Source: Polaromonas sp.
Lineage (GTDB): Bacteria > Pseudomonadota > Gammaproteobacteria > Burkholderiales > Burkholderiaceae_C
Length of the DNA stretch: 11,677 nucleotides
Assembly: GCA_025362825.1 (NCBI GenBank)
Contig: JANYFF010000065.1
Location: 1-11,677, forward strand
Reading direction: 5' to 3'
Shown here: piece by piece, positions 1-7,351 of the stretch
Layout of the letters: each line of letters starts with the position of its first letter
Numbering within the stretch: the first letter of the stretch is position 1
Translations under genes and position numbers: made by a program
Notes under the pieces: generated by a model
The model's database searches: none
What the model was told of the DNA's origin: nothing
The model's input: the letters and a program-made list of their open reading frames with translations, nothing else

Positions 1-871
1 CGCCCATACCCAGGATCACCCAGATTCCACGAATAAACCCTGCTACCAGACGATGCTGCATCCAGCCTGCCGTGGCACAGCAAAAAGCCACCATGAAGCA
101 AACCCAGCCACCTAAAGCCACGACATTTAATGGCCCCCAGATGAACCAGGGCAGCGGAGGTTGCTCAATCAAAACGGCGCCCACGCGCAGTGACCAGCAA
201 AGTTCTGCCAGACCGGCAAAAAGATATAGATCGTCACGTGAGAGAAGCCGGGGTTGAGCCGGGTCGGTCTGGGTAAACCACAGCGCCAAGGCTACGGTGC
301 CGACAAGCAGGCTCAGGATCATCACTACTTCAGAACCTGTGACGCGTGACCAATACTCGGACTTGTAAATGGCCTGAATTTCCCGATCAGGGCCGATCAA
401 AAGGCTGGGAACGCCTGCGCGACGCCCAGCGTCGGCCCTGATCCTGATATGAAACTGGTTGTCTTTTTTCAAAAGTTTGAACGGCAAAGTCATGACGCGG
501 GGAACCATCCCGAAGTCAGCACCATTGAAGACGTTCAGATCGCCGTTGCGTTCAAGCAAGTTCCCGTTCAAAAACACTTCGTACGCGGTACCCAAACGGC
601 GAAAATAAACCGCGTAACGCTCCGCTGACCCATCAAAAGCCTGGTCTGCCTCAGCATTTGGCAGCGAAAAGAAAATGTCGAATGTGGCGGTGCCCGACTT
701 TCCGCGGTGCACATGATCCCAGCTGTAGGGCAACGAGCTGGTGGTTTGGGTCACCACACCACTTACAAAAGTGGTGATATTGGCTTCCCGTAGTTCCATC
801 GTCGCTGCACAGACGTTTGTGGCCCACCCCAAGCAGAGCAGTATCAATGCAACAAAACTACGGATCATCAT
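1..871 (-). CDS. Sensor histidine kinase, 7TMR-DISM input region (N-terminal 290 residues, truncated by window edge)
   Basis: The minus-strand frame from 871 stays open to base 1. It starts with two adjacent ATG codons (871 or 868; a GTG at 877 is also in frame) without a clear Shine-Dalgarno. Residues 1-23 look like a signal peptide (MMIRSFVALILLCLGW, then VCAA). About 150 predicted periplasmic residues follow, containing YEVFLNGNLLERNGD, which resembles the beta-sandwich 7TMR-DISM extracellular domain 2. Then come hydrophobic segments (VVMILSLLVGTVALALWF; LYLFAGLAELCW; the WFIWGPLNVVALGGW region; RLVAGFIRGIWVILGMG), consistent with a 7TM-DISM module. The kinase core would lie off the window and is not seen. 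The kinase role is inferred from this architecture and from the response regulator ending 47 bp upstream on the same strand, which suggests co-transcription. A DISM protein with another output, such as a diguanylate cyclase, is possible but less likely beside a NarL-type regulator. Confidence 0.8.
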   Translation of the reverse strand, partial: MMIRSFVALILLCLGWATNVCAATMELREANITTFVSGVVTQTTSSLPYSWDHVHRGKSGTATFDIFFSLPNAEADQAFDGSAERYAVYFRRLGTAYEVFLNGNLLERNGDLNVFNGADFGMVPRVMTLPFKLLKKDNQFHIRIRADAGRRAGVPSLLIGPDREIQAIYKSEYWSRVTGSEVVMILSLLVGTVALALWFTQTDPAQPRLLSRDDLYLFAGLAELCWSLRVGAVLIEQPPLPWFIWGPLNVVALGGWVCFMVAFCCATAGWMQHRLVAGFIRGIWVILGMG

Positions 872-918
872 GCACACAGCTGGTAGCGATGAGTCATTTA
901 CCCGAGCTTGTGCACACA

Positions 919-1626
919 TCAGGATAAAAAACCGAGGCGCGTTGCTTCAAATACGGCTTCTGTTTTGGAATGCACCGCGAGCTTCGCGTAGAGATTCTTG
1001 ATATGCGTCTGCACTGTGTGCACACTGATCGCCTGCAAGCGCGCGATCTCCGCATATGAAAATCCGCGTGCTATCAATTCGAGAACCGCCTGCTCACGTT
1101 TTGACAACAAGGACCGTTCAGCAGGGGATGGCGTCTCTTGTGCTACGTTATCAATAGCAAGCTGTTCAGCTTTTACGTAGGCTTCGGGCTTGTTTGACCT
1201 CAAACTAAGGTATTTTGACAATACCCGCCGCGCAATCATCGGAGAGATCGGAGAAGCGCCGGCCCGCATGTCAAGAATCGTCTGGGCAATATCGTGGGGC
1301 GTTGAATCCTTGTGGATGTAACCCAAGGCCCCGGCTTCAATGCTCGCAAGTACATTGTCCTCATCACCAAACATCGAGATTACCAGCGGCTCGCAATGGG
1401 GGTACAGCCCGACAGCGTGCCGAATCACATCCAGACCGCTGCCATCGGGCAAGCCAAGATCCGTCAGCAACACGTCAATGGCATGGGTCGGCTCATCAAG
1501 CCACGCCCGCGCATCGGCCAGCGTGCCCAAGCTGGCGACCAACATGAGCTGGTCGCAGCGCAGCACACTCCCCGCGAAAAAATCGCGCATCTGCGGGTCG
1601 TCTTCAACGATCAATACACGCCACAC
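919..1626 (-). CDS. NarL/LuxR-type response regulator, 235 aa
   Basis: A cytoplasmic two-component transcription factor. The receiver domain (about residues 1-125) shows the acidic pair E8/D9 (with D10), the phosphoacceptor Asp56 (LLTDLGLPDGSG), Ser84 at the switch position and the conserved Lys106 (YIHKDS). A linker of about 45 residues leads to a LuxR-type helix-turn-helix (174-235: LSKREQAVLELIARGFS, then SVHTVQTHIKNLYAKL). The start is GTG at 1626-1624. An in-frame stop lies only a few codons upstream, so this is almost the only option, and a GGAG lies about 10 bases ahead of it. The partner should be the kinase gene 47 bp downstream. The order regulator-then-kinase in a tight unit suggests one mRNA. 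The target genes are not shown by the sequence. The divergent lipoprotein gene, with a palindrome between the two, is the nearest candidate, by inference only. Confidence 0.93.
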   Translation of the reverse strand: MWRVLIVEDDPQMRDFFAGSVLRCDQLMLVASLGTLADARAWLDEPTHAIDVLLTDLGLPDGSGLDVIRHAVGLYPHCEPLVISMFGDEDNVLASIEAGALGYIHKDSTPHDIAQTILDMRAGASPISPMIARRVLSKYLSLRSNKPEAYVKAEQLAIDNVAQETPSPAERSLLSKREQAVLELIARGFSYAEIARLQAISVHTVQTHIKNLYAKLAVHSKTEAVFEATRLGFLS

Positions 1627-1714
1627 TACCAGCCAGCTCCATCACAGTAAGTTATTGCAGAGACGCAAGCGGTAAGCATAAGGCCACAGCGCAACCCGCA
1701 CCAGAGCAGCCTCA

Positions 1715-1730
1715 TCCCATGAGTATGGGA
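1715..1730. promoter_or_regulatory. Palindrome TCCCAT-N4-ATGGGA in the divergent intergenic region, possible operator
   Basis: Perfect 6-bp arms separated by GAGT. A second overlapping symmetry, CTCAT-CCC-ATGAG, runs over 1711-1723. The centre is about 97 bp upstream of the regulator start and about 200 bp upstream of the lipoprotein start, where a dimeric LuxR-family regulator could control either gene. Nothing in the sequence proves binding. The rest of the 297-bp gap (1627-1923) holds one extended -10 candidate and a small CATCG-TAT-CGATG symmetry (1856-1868). Confidence 0.35.
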
Positions 1731-1792
1731 GCGGACTCAGCATTGATCACCTCGCCGATATGCCACCACATGAATCAGCAGCACCCTTGAGT

Positions 1793-1801
1793 TGTTATAC
1801 A
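1793..1801 (+). promoter_or_regulatory. Candidate extended -10 element for the lipoprotein gene
   Basis: TGTTATACA fits the extended -10 pattern TG-N-TATAnn, lying about 120 bp upstream of the lipoprotein ATG. The hexamer 17 bp upstream does not resemble TTGACA, so this would be an activator-dependent or extended -10 promoter. The same AT-rich stretch reads as TATAAC on the other strand, so it could also serve the regulator gene. This was judged by eye only. Confidence 0.3.
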
Positions 1802-1923
1802 TTGCATCCCCCTTTTGTGTGATGGCGCTACGCTCGGTTCAAACCTACATTCAAGCATCGTATCGATGTGCAATCCGGCGATCCATGCGAATGGACAAGC
1901 CCCAATCTTCCTTGGAGGAAATC

Positions 1924-4278
1924 ATGAACAGAACACTCACGCTGGCGAGCCTTGCCTTGACAAGCGCAGCCCTTCTCGCCTTCGCAGGCTGCGGCGGTAA
2001 CAGCGACAGCGCTCCAGTTGCGGCGGTGACGACAGGAGGAGCTAATACGCCTGCCATAGCCAATACGACACCCATAGCCATCACGGTCGTCGACGGCCCC
2101 ATTCAAAACGCAACCGTCTGCCTCGACAAAAATCTTAATGGCGTTTGCGACATTGGCGAGCCAACAGGAAAAACAGATGCAAGTGGCAAGGTCACCCTTC
2201 AGGTAGATCCGGCAGATGCTGGCAAATACCCGGTCCTTGCCGTGGTGGGCACCGACGCGATTGACACCGACAGGCCCACCACGCCTATCACCGTGCCATT
2301 CACGCTTAAAACGGCGGCTGATAAACCCACCGTGATCAGCCCCCTAACGACGCTCGTGCAAAGTGTCATAGAAACCACCGGCCTAAGCAGCGCTGCGGCC
2401 GAAACCCAGGTTAGGGCGCAAACCGGCATCAATGTTTCGCTGTTTGAAGACTTCTCCAAGAGCAGCAGCACGGACAGCGCTACGGCAGGAACGATAGCGC
2501 GCATGTTGGTCGTCACTACCCAACAGCAGGCAGGCCTACTTGGCGGCACGGTTGGTGGCAATGCCCTCGACGGCGCAGTCATCAAGCAAGCCGATCTGAA
2601 CAAAATCATTCTGAACAGGATGCTTGAAATTCTGCCAGCGCTGCTAACGGCTCTGTCCGACCCTAGCGTGCAGAATGCGACCGGCGCAGCGAAAGAAGCC
2701 GCCCTGTTGACCCAGGCCACGGCATTGATCACAAGCAGCGGTCTGACAACCGGTTCAGTCGCCACCTTGGTCGCCATCAATAACCAGACTTCTTCGTCAG
2801 CTCCCGTGGCGGCAGACACAGCCTCAGCAGGCGCAAGTCTAGCAAGCTTCACATTCACCAATGTGGCCAACTGGGTTTCGCGCGTGATGTCCAATTCCGT
2901 GGCGCAGGCCACGGCTGATGCAGCCGGCAATACCAAGTATGTGGAGCGTCGCCAAAGCAGCGCCTTATCCGCCATAGCCAGTTGGGGCTTTGGCGGTGGC
3001 ACGCCGTCCCGCGGATCTGATCCGCATTGGAATGGTTCAACATGGGCTAACTGCGCCATCAATTTTGAAAATACGCAGAGCGTGCGCGACGCCAAGGGCA
3101 ATTCCACTTACAACTATTGCGACGGCTACGAAGCCGGCAAAACTAATCGCGCATCCTTTGACGTGTCGGGTCGCAAGATGCTTGATGTGTACAACGAAAT
3201 CATTGCGGCGGGTTATACCAACTTGAACATCAACTCAGCAAGCACCTTTCTGGGTACAAGTACCTTCCCGACCGGCTCCAAGCTGTTTTACCAAACTGTC
3301 ACCCCTTTGACGACCGCCATTGGATACTATCCTGGCACCAGCAATTACGTCGGTTTGCAAGATGCAACGCTTGCAAGCGGAAATCAGACAGCCTGTAACG
3401 CAAAGCCGGCAGCCGCGCCGAGCCTAAGTGCGACGCTTGCTGACCTGGTGGCGGTCAACAAAGGAACGCCCTGCGTATTTGGGACGGCTACTGTAACGGG
3501 CAGCAGTGGCACAGTGACGAGCAGCGCGCGCAATGAAGCCTGGGGCCAAAGCACGCTGTCGCTCGGCACCCTCGGCACGGCCACAACCAGCATCTCGCCC
3601 GCCACCAGCTTCTACACGACCAACACCATGCTCACCGTAGGTTTTGGCACTGGCAATGTGGCTAACTACTACGCCTGCCAGCAACGCTACAACGGCTTTC
3701 CAGTCAACTGCAACCTGATCGGGTCAGGCACCTATGCCATCCAAACGCTGGGCGACGCCAAGACACTGAGCTTTGCTGGCCTCCCAGCCCAGACTTCAGC
3801 ACTGACCTATAACCGCGTGTTTGTGGAGCGTGACGGCCATGTTTTTCTTGGTTACCAAAATAAACCTAACGTGAGCAACACTGCTCGACTCAACCTCACA
3901 GGTATCAATGCCCTGTTCACTCAACTTGGGGTGCCCACTGTTAACCCTGAAACGCCTCTGGTCTTGACACAAACTTCCTACGTCGGCGAATACCGCCTGG
4001 TACCGTCGGGCAATCCAGGTGCTTACGTGTCACTGTTTATCAATGCCAATGGAACCACCTCCTCGACGTATACCAATCCGTCAGGTGTGACTGGCCCGAC
4101 CGAGGCTACTGCCGTAACCTTCACGAACCTGGCTACCGGGGCCTTCACCTCGCTCACCACCGGAAGCGGTGCTACCGGTGTCGGTACGGTGAACTTCCTG
4201 ACCGGCGTGATCAATTTGAGCCTCAACGATCCTACTTCGACCCCACCTAACGTTACCTTGAGCGGCGCGCGACGTTAA
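1924..4278 (+). CDS. Large predicted lipoprotein of unknown function, 784 aa
   Basis: The start is ATG 1924, because GGAGGAA lies just upstream and a lipoprotein signal follows at once. A longer in-frame ATG at 1792 would add 44 non-signal residues. The signal peptide runs to a lipobox-like LAFAGC with lipidated Cys23, then GGNSDS, so outer-membrane attachment is likely. Residues 55-90 contain VCLDKNLNGVCDIGEP. The loop D68-N70-N72-V74-D76-E79 has EF-hand/dockerin-like calcium-ligand spacing and is framed by Cys66 and Cys75, as in small Cna-B/SdrD-like modules. Next comes an Ala-rich helical stretch with ISPLTTLV. The rest is Ser/Thr/Gly-rich and probably beta-structured. Beyond the lipid Cys I count eight cysteines (66, 75, 377, 399, 491, 517, 585, 596), an even number suited to periplasmic or surface disulfides. 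I recognise no enzyme motif and assign no function. It is a single-gene unit with its own terminator, divergent from the two-component system. Confidence 0.87.
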   Translation: MNRTLTLASLALTSAALLAFAGCGGNSDSAPVAAVTTGGANTPAIANTTPIAITVVDGPIQNATVCLDKNLNGVCDIGEPTGKTDASGKVTLQVDPADAGKYPVLAVVGTDAIDTDRPTTPITVPFTLKTAADKPTVISPLTTLVQSVIETTGLSSAAAETQVRAQTGINVSLFEDFSKSSSTDSATAGTIARMLVVTTQQQAGLLGGTVGGNALDGAVIKQADLNKIILNRMLEILPALLTALSDPSVQNATGAAKEAALLTQATALITSSGLTTGSVATLVAINNQTSSSAPVAADTASAGASLASFTFTNVANWVSRVMSNSVAQATADAAGNTKYVERRQSSALSAIASWGFGGGTPSRGSDPHWNGSTWANCAINFENTQSVRDAKGNSTYNYCDGYEAGKTNRASFDVSGRKMLDVYNEIIAAGYTNLNINSASTFLGTSTFPTGSKLFYQTVTPLTTAIGYYPGTSNYVGLQDATLASGNQTACNAKPAAAPSLSATLADLVAVNKGTPCVFGTATVTGSSGTVTSSARNEAWGQSTLSLGTLGTATTSISPATSFYTTNTMLTVGFGTGNVANYYACQQRYNGFPVNCNLIGSGTYAIQTLGDAKTLSFAGLPAQTSALTYNRVFVERDGHVFLGYQNKPNVSNTARLNLTGINALFTQLGVPTVNPETPLVLTQTSYVGEYRLVPSGNPGAYVSLFINANGTTSSTYTNPSGVTGPTEATAVTFTNLATGAFTSLTTGSGATGVGTVNFLTGVINLSLNDPTSTPPNVTLSGARR

Positions 4279-4317
4279 CCTGGCAGCTTTGCGAATCACC
4301 CTACAGCAAACCCTTCG

Positions 4318-4345
4318 AAAGCCCCGCCCCGGCGGGGCTTTTTTT
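4318..4345 (+). terminator. Rho-independent terminator after the lipoprotein gene
   Basis: The stem GCCCCGC (4321-4327) pairs with GCGGGGC (4332-4338) around a four-base loop and is followed by seven T (4339-4345). The preceding AAA can extend the stem. It lies 40 bp after the lipoprotein stop and isolates the gene from yqiA. Confidence 0.93.
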
Positions 4346-4371
4346 CGGTCATATCTTTCTTATGATCAGGC

Positions 4372-4968
4372 ATGTCCACCACCCACCTGCTCTACCTGCA
4401 CGGTTTTCGATCTTCCCCCCTGTCGACCAAGGCCCGGAAAATGGCAGCTATTGTTCAGGATCGGTATCCGGACGTCGTGTGGTGGTGCCCACAATTGGCT
4501 GCATCGCCACGTCAGGCCATGGACGAGGTGTTCGCAAGCGTATCCAGGTGGCCTGGAGACAAGAACTTTCAGGCAATGGCGGTCATAGGCTCGTCGCTGG
4601 GAGGTTTTTATGCGACCTGGCTGGCCGAGCATATGTGCTGCAAGGCAGTTCTACTTAATCCTGCAGTTGACCCTGCCCGCGATCTAGCCCACTGCATTGG
4701 CGAACAAACTGCGTGGCACGATCGGACAGAAAAATTCTTCTTCAAAACGGAATTTGTGGATGAATTGCGGGCGCTGGAGACAGGCCCACTCAAGACTGCA
4801 GAAAACTACCTTGCCATCATCGCCAAGGGGGACGAGGTCCTTGACTGGCGTGAAATGAGCGCCCGGTACGCAAATACCCACGTAAATCTGATAGAAGGAA
4901 GCGACCACGCGCTGGGTGATTTTGACGACCATTTGCCTGCGATTCTTGATTTTCTGGATTTGGCATAA
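4372..4968 (+). CDS. yqiA: YqiA/YcfP-family alpha/beta hydrolase (esterase), 198 aa
   Basis: A small cytoplasmic alpha/beta hydrolase of the UPF0227 family; E. coli YqiA is described as an esterase on short acyl and palmitoyl-CoA-type substrates. The opening LLYLHGFRSSPLSTKA is the family signature, including the oxyanion HGF. The nucleophile elbow is G73-S-S75-L-G77. Acid candidates are Asp154 (KGDE) or Asp158, and the catalytic His is His179 (EGSDHAL), so the triad is complete. The length matches the family. The start ATG 4372 has only a weak AGG upstream. A TATGAT hexamer at 4361-4366 sits so close that a very short or absent leader is possible. No terminator is visible after the stop, so read-through into the nuclease gene 285 bp downstream cannot be excluded. 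The physiological substrate is unknown. Confidence 0.88.
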   Translation: MSTTHLLYLHGFRSSPLSTKARKMAAIVQDRYPDVVWWCPQLAASPRQAMDEVFASVSRWPGDKNFQAMAVIGSSLGGFYATWLAEHMCCKAVLLNPAVDPARDLAHCIGEQTAWHDRTEKFFFKTEFVDELRALETGPLKTAENYLAIIAKGDEVLDWREMSARYANTHVNLIEGSDHALGDFDDHLPAILDFLDLA

Positions 4969-5002
4969 CCGGGCGCCTGATTACACTGGGGTCCAGCCAT
5001 CC

Positions 5003-5240
5003 AACCTGGAAACCGCAGTTGACCGCTTGTACACATCCCCAAGGCCCCATGGATATTGACTTTTTTGCCTTCGCTCGTCGTCGCCATTTGGTTGAAAACG
5101 CTATGCACCCGATTGCACCGCGCCCGACGCGCCTGGCCGCGTTGCTCCTCCTTGCGGGCTCTAGCCCGCTGCGTCGTCACGCCTTGCCAAACACGCCGCT
5201 CGCAGCGCCCTCGAGCGCATCCAACTGCGGTTTCCAGGTT
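5003..5240. repeat. Perfect 19-bp inverted repeat bracketing 200 bp upstream of the nuclease gene
   Basis: The left arm AACCTGGAAACCGCAGTTG (5003-5021) is the exact reverse complement of the right arm CAACTGCGGTTTCCAGGTT (5222-5240). Matching stops at both ends of the arms. The bracketed 5022-5221 fills most of the 285-bp gap between yqiA and the nuclease. It contains a heat-shock-like promoter candidate (5026-5052) and a short hairpin, GCGGGCT-CT-AGCCCGC (5154-5169), with no T-run. No target-site duplication is evident: the outer flanks read ATCC and TAAG. The right arm ends one base before the nuclease Shine-Dalgarno, so flipping the segment would leave the RBS and coding sequence intact. 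It may be an invertible promoter segment, a MITE-like element or a long RNA stem. Confidence 0.9.
5026..5052 (+). promoter_or_regulatory. Heat-shock (sigma-32-like) promoter candidate inside the inverted-repeat segment
   Basis: CTTGTAC (5026-5032) resembles the sigma-32 -35 consensus CTTGAAA at five of seven positions. CCCCATGG (5045-5052) carries the full CCCCAT core of the -10 consensus, with 12 bases between the elements. It reads toward the RNB nuclease and would leave a leader of about 195 nt. Part of the case rests on a C-rich stretch, so chance is a real alternative. Confidence 0.35.
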
Positions 5241-5241
5241 T

Positions 5242-5246
5242 AAGGA
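5242..5246 (+). promoter_or_regulatory. Shine-Dalgarno AAGGA that fixes the TTG start of the nuclease
   Basis: AAGGA lies seven bases ahead of TTG 5254. No in-frame ATG or GTG lies between it and the conserved FVLFEEAGK beginning, so it supports a TTG start rather than the long upstream extension. Confidence 0.7.
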
Positions 5247-5253
5247 TCGCATT

Positions 5254-7323
5254 TTGTTTGTATTGTTTGAAGAAGCCGGCAAGCACCTGGCCGGCCGCAT
5301 TTTGTCCGAAGCAGACAGCTCGCTGCAGGTAGAACTTGACTCGGGCAAGCGCATCAAGGTCAAGGCTGTGAATGCGCTTCTGAGGTTTGAAAAACCGTCA
5401 CCTGCAGATTTTGTGACCGCCGCCCTGAAATTGAGCCAGGACATTGAGCTTGAACTGGCCTGGGAATTTGCCAGTGAAGAAGAGTTTGGCTTTGCGGATC
5501 TGGCGCGGGATTATTTCAGCGCCGACCCGTCGAAACCGGCTTCGCTTGAGCAGCAGGCCGCTGCGTTGTTCCGCCTGTTCGAGGCACCGCATTATTTCCG
5601 CCGCGCAGGCAAAGGTCGCTTTAAAAAGGCACCTGCCGATATCCTGCAACTCGCGCTTGCAGCCATTGAAAAGAAAAAACAAGTCGCGCTCCAGATCACG
5701 GCTTGGGCTGAAGCGCTGGCGCAGGGCGATTGCCCCGCGCCCATCCGCGAGCAGCTTTACAAAATCCTCTTCAAGCCAGACAAAAACAGCGCTGAATACA
5801 AGGCCGTTGTTGAGGCTGCGCGTGCCAGCCACACGGCACCTCTAGACCTGCTGCAGAAGTCCGGTGCCATTGCATCGGCTTACCAGTTTCACTACAAGCG
5901 TTTCCTGTTTGAGAACTTCCCCAAAGGCACAGGTTTCCCGACGTTGCAGGCACCCGCCCACAAGGAAGACTTGCCGCTGGCGGACGTCAGGGCGTTCTCG
6001 ATTGATGATTCCAGCACCACTGAAATCGACGATGCCCTGTCAGTAAAAGGCTTGGGTACGGGAACCGTCACTGTCGGCGTTCACATTGCGGCACCAGGCC
6101 TCGCCGTGCTGCCTGGCAGCCCGATTGACTTGCTGGGCCGCACACGTCTTTCAACCGTTTACATGCCAGGCTACAAGCTGACCATGCTGCCTGATGAAGT
6201 GGTGCAGAACTACACCTTGCTGGAAGGGCGTAACTGCCCGGCCGTATCGCTCTACGTCACGTTTGACGAGTCGACGCTGGACATTCGCGAAACCGTGACC
6301 CGGATAGAGCAAGTCCCGATCGTCAGCAACCTCAGGCATGACGTGCTCGACAGCACGTTTACCGAAGCTTTTTTTGAGGCCGCCCAAACCACCCCGCCGC
6401 CCGCAGATATTGCCTGGTCAACCGAGCTGACGTTCCTGCACCGACTGGCGCGGCACCTGAAGGAACAGCGCGAAATCGCACGTGGCAAACCCGAAAACTT
6501 CAACCGACCAGACTACAACTTCAAGCTCGACAATCCAAGCGGGCAGGAGCCCACTGGTACAGAAAAGGTGAGCATCAGCATTCGCCAGCGTGGTGCGCCG
6601 CTGGACCTCATCGTGGCCGAGGCCATGATTTTGGCCAACAGCACCTGGGGTTTATGGCTCGCCGAGCACAGCGTACCGGGCATTTACCGCAGCCAGGCCA
6701 GCCTGGCACCCGGTGTGAAAGTACGTATGGGCACCAAGGCCCTGCCACACGCCGGTCTTGGCGTCAAAAGCTACGCTTGGAGCACCTCGCCGCTGCGCCG
6801 CTACACCGACCTGGTCAACCAGTGGCAAATCATTGCCTGTGCAAAACATGGCCGGACGGCCGCGCTGGCCGCGCCGTTCAAGCCCAAAGATACCGAACTG
6901 TTTTCGATCATTTCCGGCTTTGACGCTGCTTATGGCGCCTACAACGGTTTCCAGTCAGGCATCGAGCGCTACTGGACCCTCAAATACCTGCAGCAAAACG
7001 GTATCACTGAACTGACCGCAACAGCCTTCAAGGACAACCTGGTCCGCGCAGATGAGCTGCCGCTGGTATTGCCCGCAGCCGGGGCGCAAGGCCTCCCAAG
7101 GGGCGCCCGGGTACGCATACGGCTTGGCGAGATCGACGAGATCACGCTTGACATCAATGGCACCGTTATCGAACGCCTGGATGTGCTCGCAGATGCAGCA
7201 GGCCAGGACGCCGAAGCTGATGATGACGAAGATGCCGGCCTGAGCGCTGGCCCGATCTCGATTGCCGTCGATCTGGACGAGGCACCGGCAGACACCCAGG
7301 CGGCCGTTTCTGCACCCGCCTGA
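5254..7323 (+). CDS. RNB-domain exoribonuclease (RNase II/R family), 689 aa
   Basis: A predicted cytoplasmic 3'-to-5' hydrolytic RNA exonuclease. The catalytic-centre motif is FSIDDSSTTEIDDAL (248-262). Asp251, Asp259 and Asp260 align with three of the four metal-binding aspartates of E. coli RNase II, while Glu257 sits at the fourth. YMPG (303-306), GAPLDLIVAEAMILAN (447-462) and TSPLRRY (511-517, the conserved catalytic Arg region) are also present. The N-terminal 230 residues lack an obvious paired cold-shock motif. The C-terminus has at most a degenerate S1-like barrel (618-643) and ends in an acidic tail around ADDDEDA. The start is TTG 5254. The open frame back to 5056 is rejected because that stretch overlaps the inverted-repeat segment and reads as low-complexity Arg-rich sequence. 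This is a Burkholderiales-type paralogue rather than true Rnb, so no symbol is given. It heads the five-gene run. Confidence 0.9.
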   Translation: MFVLFEEAGKHLAGRILSEADSSLQVELDSGKRIKVKAVNALLRFEKPSPADFVTAALKLSQDIELELAWEFASEEEFGFADLARDYFSADPSKPASLEQQAAALFRLFEAPHYFRRAGKGRFKKAPADILQLALAAIEKKKQVALQITAWAEALAQGDCPAPIREQLYKILFKPDKNSAEYKAVVEAARASHTAPLDLLQKSGAIASAYQFHYKRFLFENFPKGTGFPTLQAPAHKEDLPLADVRAFSIDDSSTTEIDDALSVKGLGTGTVTVGVHIAAPGLAVLPGSPIDLLGRTRLSTVYMPGYKLTMLPDEVVQNYTLLEGRNCPAVSLYVTFDESTLDIRETVTRIEQVPIVSNLRHDVLDSTFTEAFFEAAQTTPPPADIAWSTELTFLHRLARHLKEQREIARGKPENFNRPDYNFKLDNPSGQEPTGTEKVSISIRQRGAPLDLIVAEAMILANSTWGLWLAEHSVPGIYRSQASLAPGVKVRMGTKALPHAGLGVKSYAWSTSPLRRYTDLVNQWQIIACAKHGRTAALAAPFKPKDTELFSIISGFDAAYGAYNGFQSGIERYWTLKYLQQNGITELTATAFKDNLVRADELPLVLPAAGAQGLPRGARVRIRLGEIDEITLDINGTVIERLDVLADAAGQDAEADDDEDAGLSAGPISIAVDLDEAPADTQAAVSAPA

Positions 7324-7351
7324 GCGTTGTTTGAGCCGATAATCGCCTCCA

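Noticed and set aside
1792..1923. 44-residue extension of the lipoprotein from ATG 1792
   Set aside because: It would bury the lipoprotein signal peptide, and the ATG at 1924 has a strong GGAGGAA just upstream.
2199..3107. 302-aa minus-strand frame within the lipoprotein gene
   Set aside because: It is antisense to a well-supported gene with signal peptide and RBS; the translation shows no domain and reflects codon bias.
5154..5169. GCGGGCT-CT-AGCCCGC as a terminator
   Set aside because: The hairpin is real on paper but is followed by TGCG, not a T-run.
4999..5240. Integron attC-like site (ATCCAAC before both arms resembles RYYYAAC)
   Set aside because: The matching GTTRRRY on the other side is absent, the 200-bp spacer and perfect arms do not resemble the attC pattern, and no integrase or cassette array is present.
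5049..5243. 64-aa open frame (MDIDFFAFARRRHLVE...) whose TAA stop overlaps the nuclease Shine-Dalgarno
   Set aside because: Only a poorly spaced AAGG precedes it, the ATG lies in the -10 of the promoter candidate, and the sequence is Arg/Ala/Pro-rich like a chance frame in GC-rich DNA. The stop/RBS overlap kept it in mind, but there is no family resemblance.
5056..5253. N-terminal extension of the RNB nuclease from ATG 5056
   Set aside because: It runs through the inverted-repeat segment and its right arm and gives an Arg/Cys-rich sequence unlike the family. TTG 5254 with AAGGA seven bases ahead fits better.
4806..5444. 212-aa minus-strand frame across yqiA, the intergenic region and the nuclease start
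   Set aside because: It crosses two real genes and the inverted repeat, is Arg-rich and has no recognisable motif.
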